From Bacillota bacterium (lineage in GTDB: Bacteria; Bacillota; Clostridia; Oscillospirales; Ruminococcaceae), in assembly GCA_029550985.1 (NCBI GenBank), contig JAKPGH010000040.1, forward strand, positions 1-5,133: 5,133 bases of DNA, given 5' to 3'. Every line of letters starts with the position of its first letter. Within the stretch, counting starts at the first letter, position 1. Both the position numbers and the translations under genes were made by a program. Shown here in pieces: positions 4,752-5,133 of this stretch. The notes under the pieces were generated by a model. That model had not been told where the DNA came from. It did no database searches and saw only the letters and a list, made by a program, of their open reading frames with translations.

Positions 4752-5132
4752 TTACTTGGATTCCGGCATCTTCTCAAAATGCTGGTAGTCTGGTTCGGAC
4801 CAATATCCGCCCCAAGTCCACCCGCGTGAAACAAAGGCCTGATAGCATACGTCCCCTTCGGTGATCATGCCGGGCCTTGCGTCGGTCCGCTCCAGATACT
4901 CTTCCGAGGGCAACGCGCCGGTGGCAGTAATGTAGGGATTTTGCAGGGGATTGATGTCCACCGCCCTGCCATAGCTGTGGTGGGACCAGCTATCGGTGCC
5001 GGCAATTTTGCGCATATTAAAGCAAGAGGTGTTGTTGGCCTCCATGGAAGCTACGTCGTCGCAATGAAATTCTTCAATCAGGGAAATGCGGTGAATTGGG
5101 TACTTTGCCTGATACAGCTCCAGAAAGATATC
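4752..5132 (-). CDS. M15-family metallopeptidase (D-Ala-D-Ala carboxypeptidase-like), C-terminal part; start outside window
   Basis: The visible 126 residues are the catalytic part of a zinc peptidase of family M15 (VanY/endolysin type), which cuts D,D or L,D bonds in peptidoglycan peptides outside the membrane. The frame is open to the window edge, so the start is missing; the in-frame ATG at 5045 is internal to the domain. Seen: YPIHRISLIEEF near 11-22, then MEANNTSCFN, then HSYGRAVDINP with the zinc-ligand pattern H-x6-D (H52 and D59 in visible numbering), then GWTWGGYW, and EPDYQHFE with the probable catalytic acid D115 and third zinc ligand H118. Three cysteines (C24, C37, C96) are present in the domain. 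The protein ends 8 residues after QHF, as usual. No clear terminator follows, so some transcription could run into the mntP leader. Substrate specificity cannot be told from this portion. Confidence 0.9.
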   Translation of the reverse strand, partial: DIFLELYQAKYPIHRISLIEEFHCDDVASMEANNTSCFNMRKIAGTDSWSHHSYGRAVDINPLQNPYITATGALPSEEYLERTDARPGMITEGDVCYQAFVSRGWTWGGYWSEPDYQHFEKMPESK

Positions 5133-5133
5133 G

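Noticed and set aside
5043..5045. ATG as the start of the M15 peptidase
   Set aside because: The frame stays open upstream to the window edge with family-like sequence (YPIHRISLIEEF), so this methionine is internal.

Overview
This window looks like chromosomal DNA of a low-to-mid-GC Firmicute, most likely an anaerobic Clostridia member of the Oscillospirales/Ruminococcaceae type. The grounds are: the neighbour order miaB, ymcA/ylbF family, mutS known from Firmicutes; strong AGGAG-type ribosome binding sites; sigma-A-like promoters; a yybP-ykoY manganese riboswitch; and a MiaB N-terminus with the FGCQQN motif and an extension of about 40 residues. The taxonomic call is inference from sequence character; no search was run.

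All seven genes lie on the minus strand, so transcription runs from high to low coordinates. From the right edge: (1) 4752-5132, the C-terminal part of an M15-family zinc peptidase, cut by the window edge; (2) 4369-4659, a promoter and long leader holding a yybP-ykoY (Mn2+) riboswitch with an intrinsic terminator; (3) 3739-4368, mntP, a manganese exporter; (4) 3680-3708, a promoter, then yjbQ (UPF0047, 3238-3651) and exodeoxyribonuclease III (2480-3241), overlapping as ATGA; (5) 2449-2472, a terminator closing that pair; (6) two promoter-like sites (2409-2436 and 2324-2352), then miaB (878-2314), a YlbF/YmcA-family gene (460-864) and the start of mutS (1-433), which leaves the window.

There are thus three transcription units plus the tail of a fourth. 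The mntP unit is a metal-homeostasis module: Mn2+ binding to the leader should stop termination and switch on Mn2+ export. The yjbQ-exoA pair joins a small enzyme of uncertain role to a DNA-repair nuclease. The miaB unit combines tRNA thiomethylation, a regulatory YlbF-type protein with a cysteine-rich tail, and mismatch repair.

Most of the window is ordinary housekeeping sequence and I see no mobile element, CRISPR array, tRNA or rRNA. The points most worth a second look are the riboswitch, whose alternative pairings can be traced base by base; the four-cysteine tail on the YlbF-family protein; and the apparent near-leaderless start of miaB.
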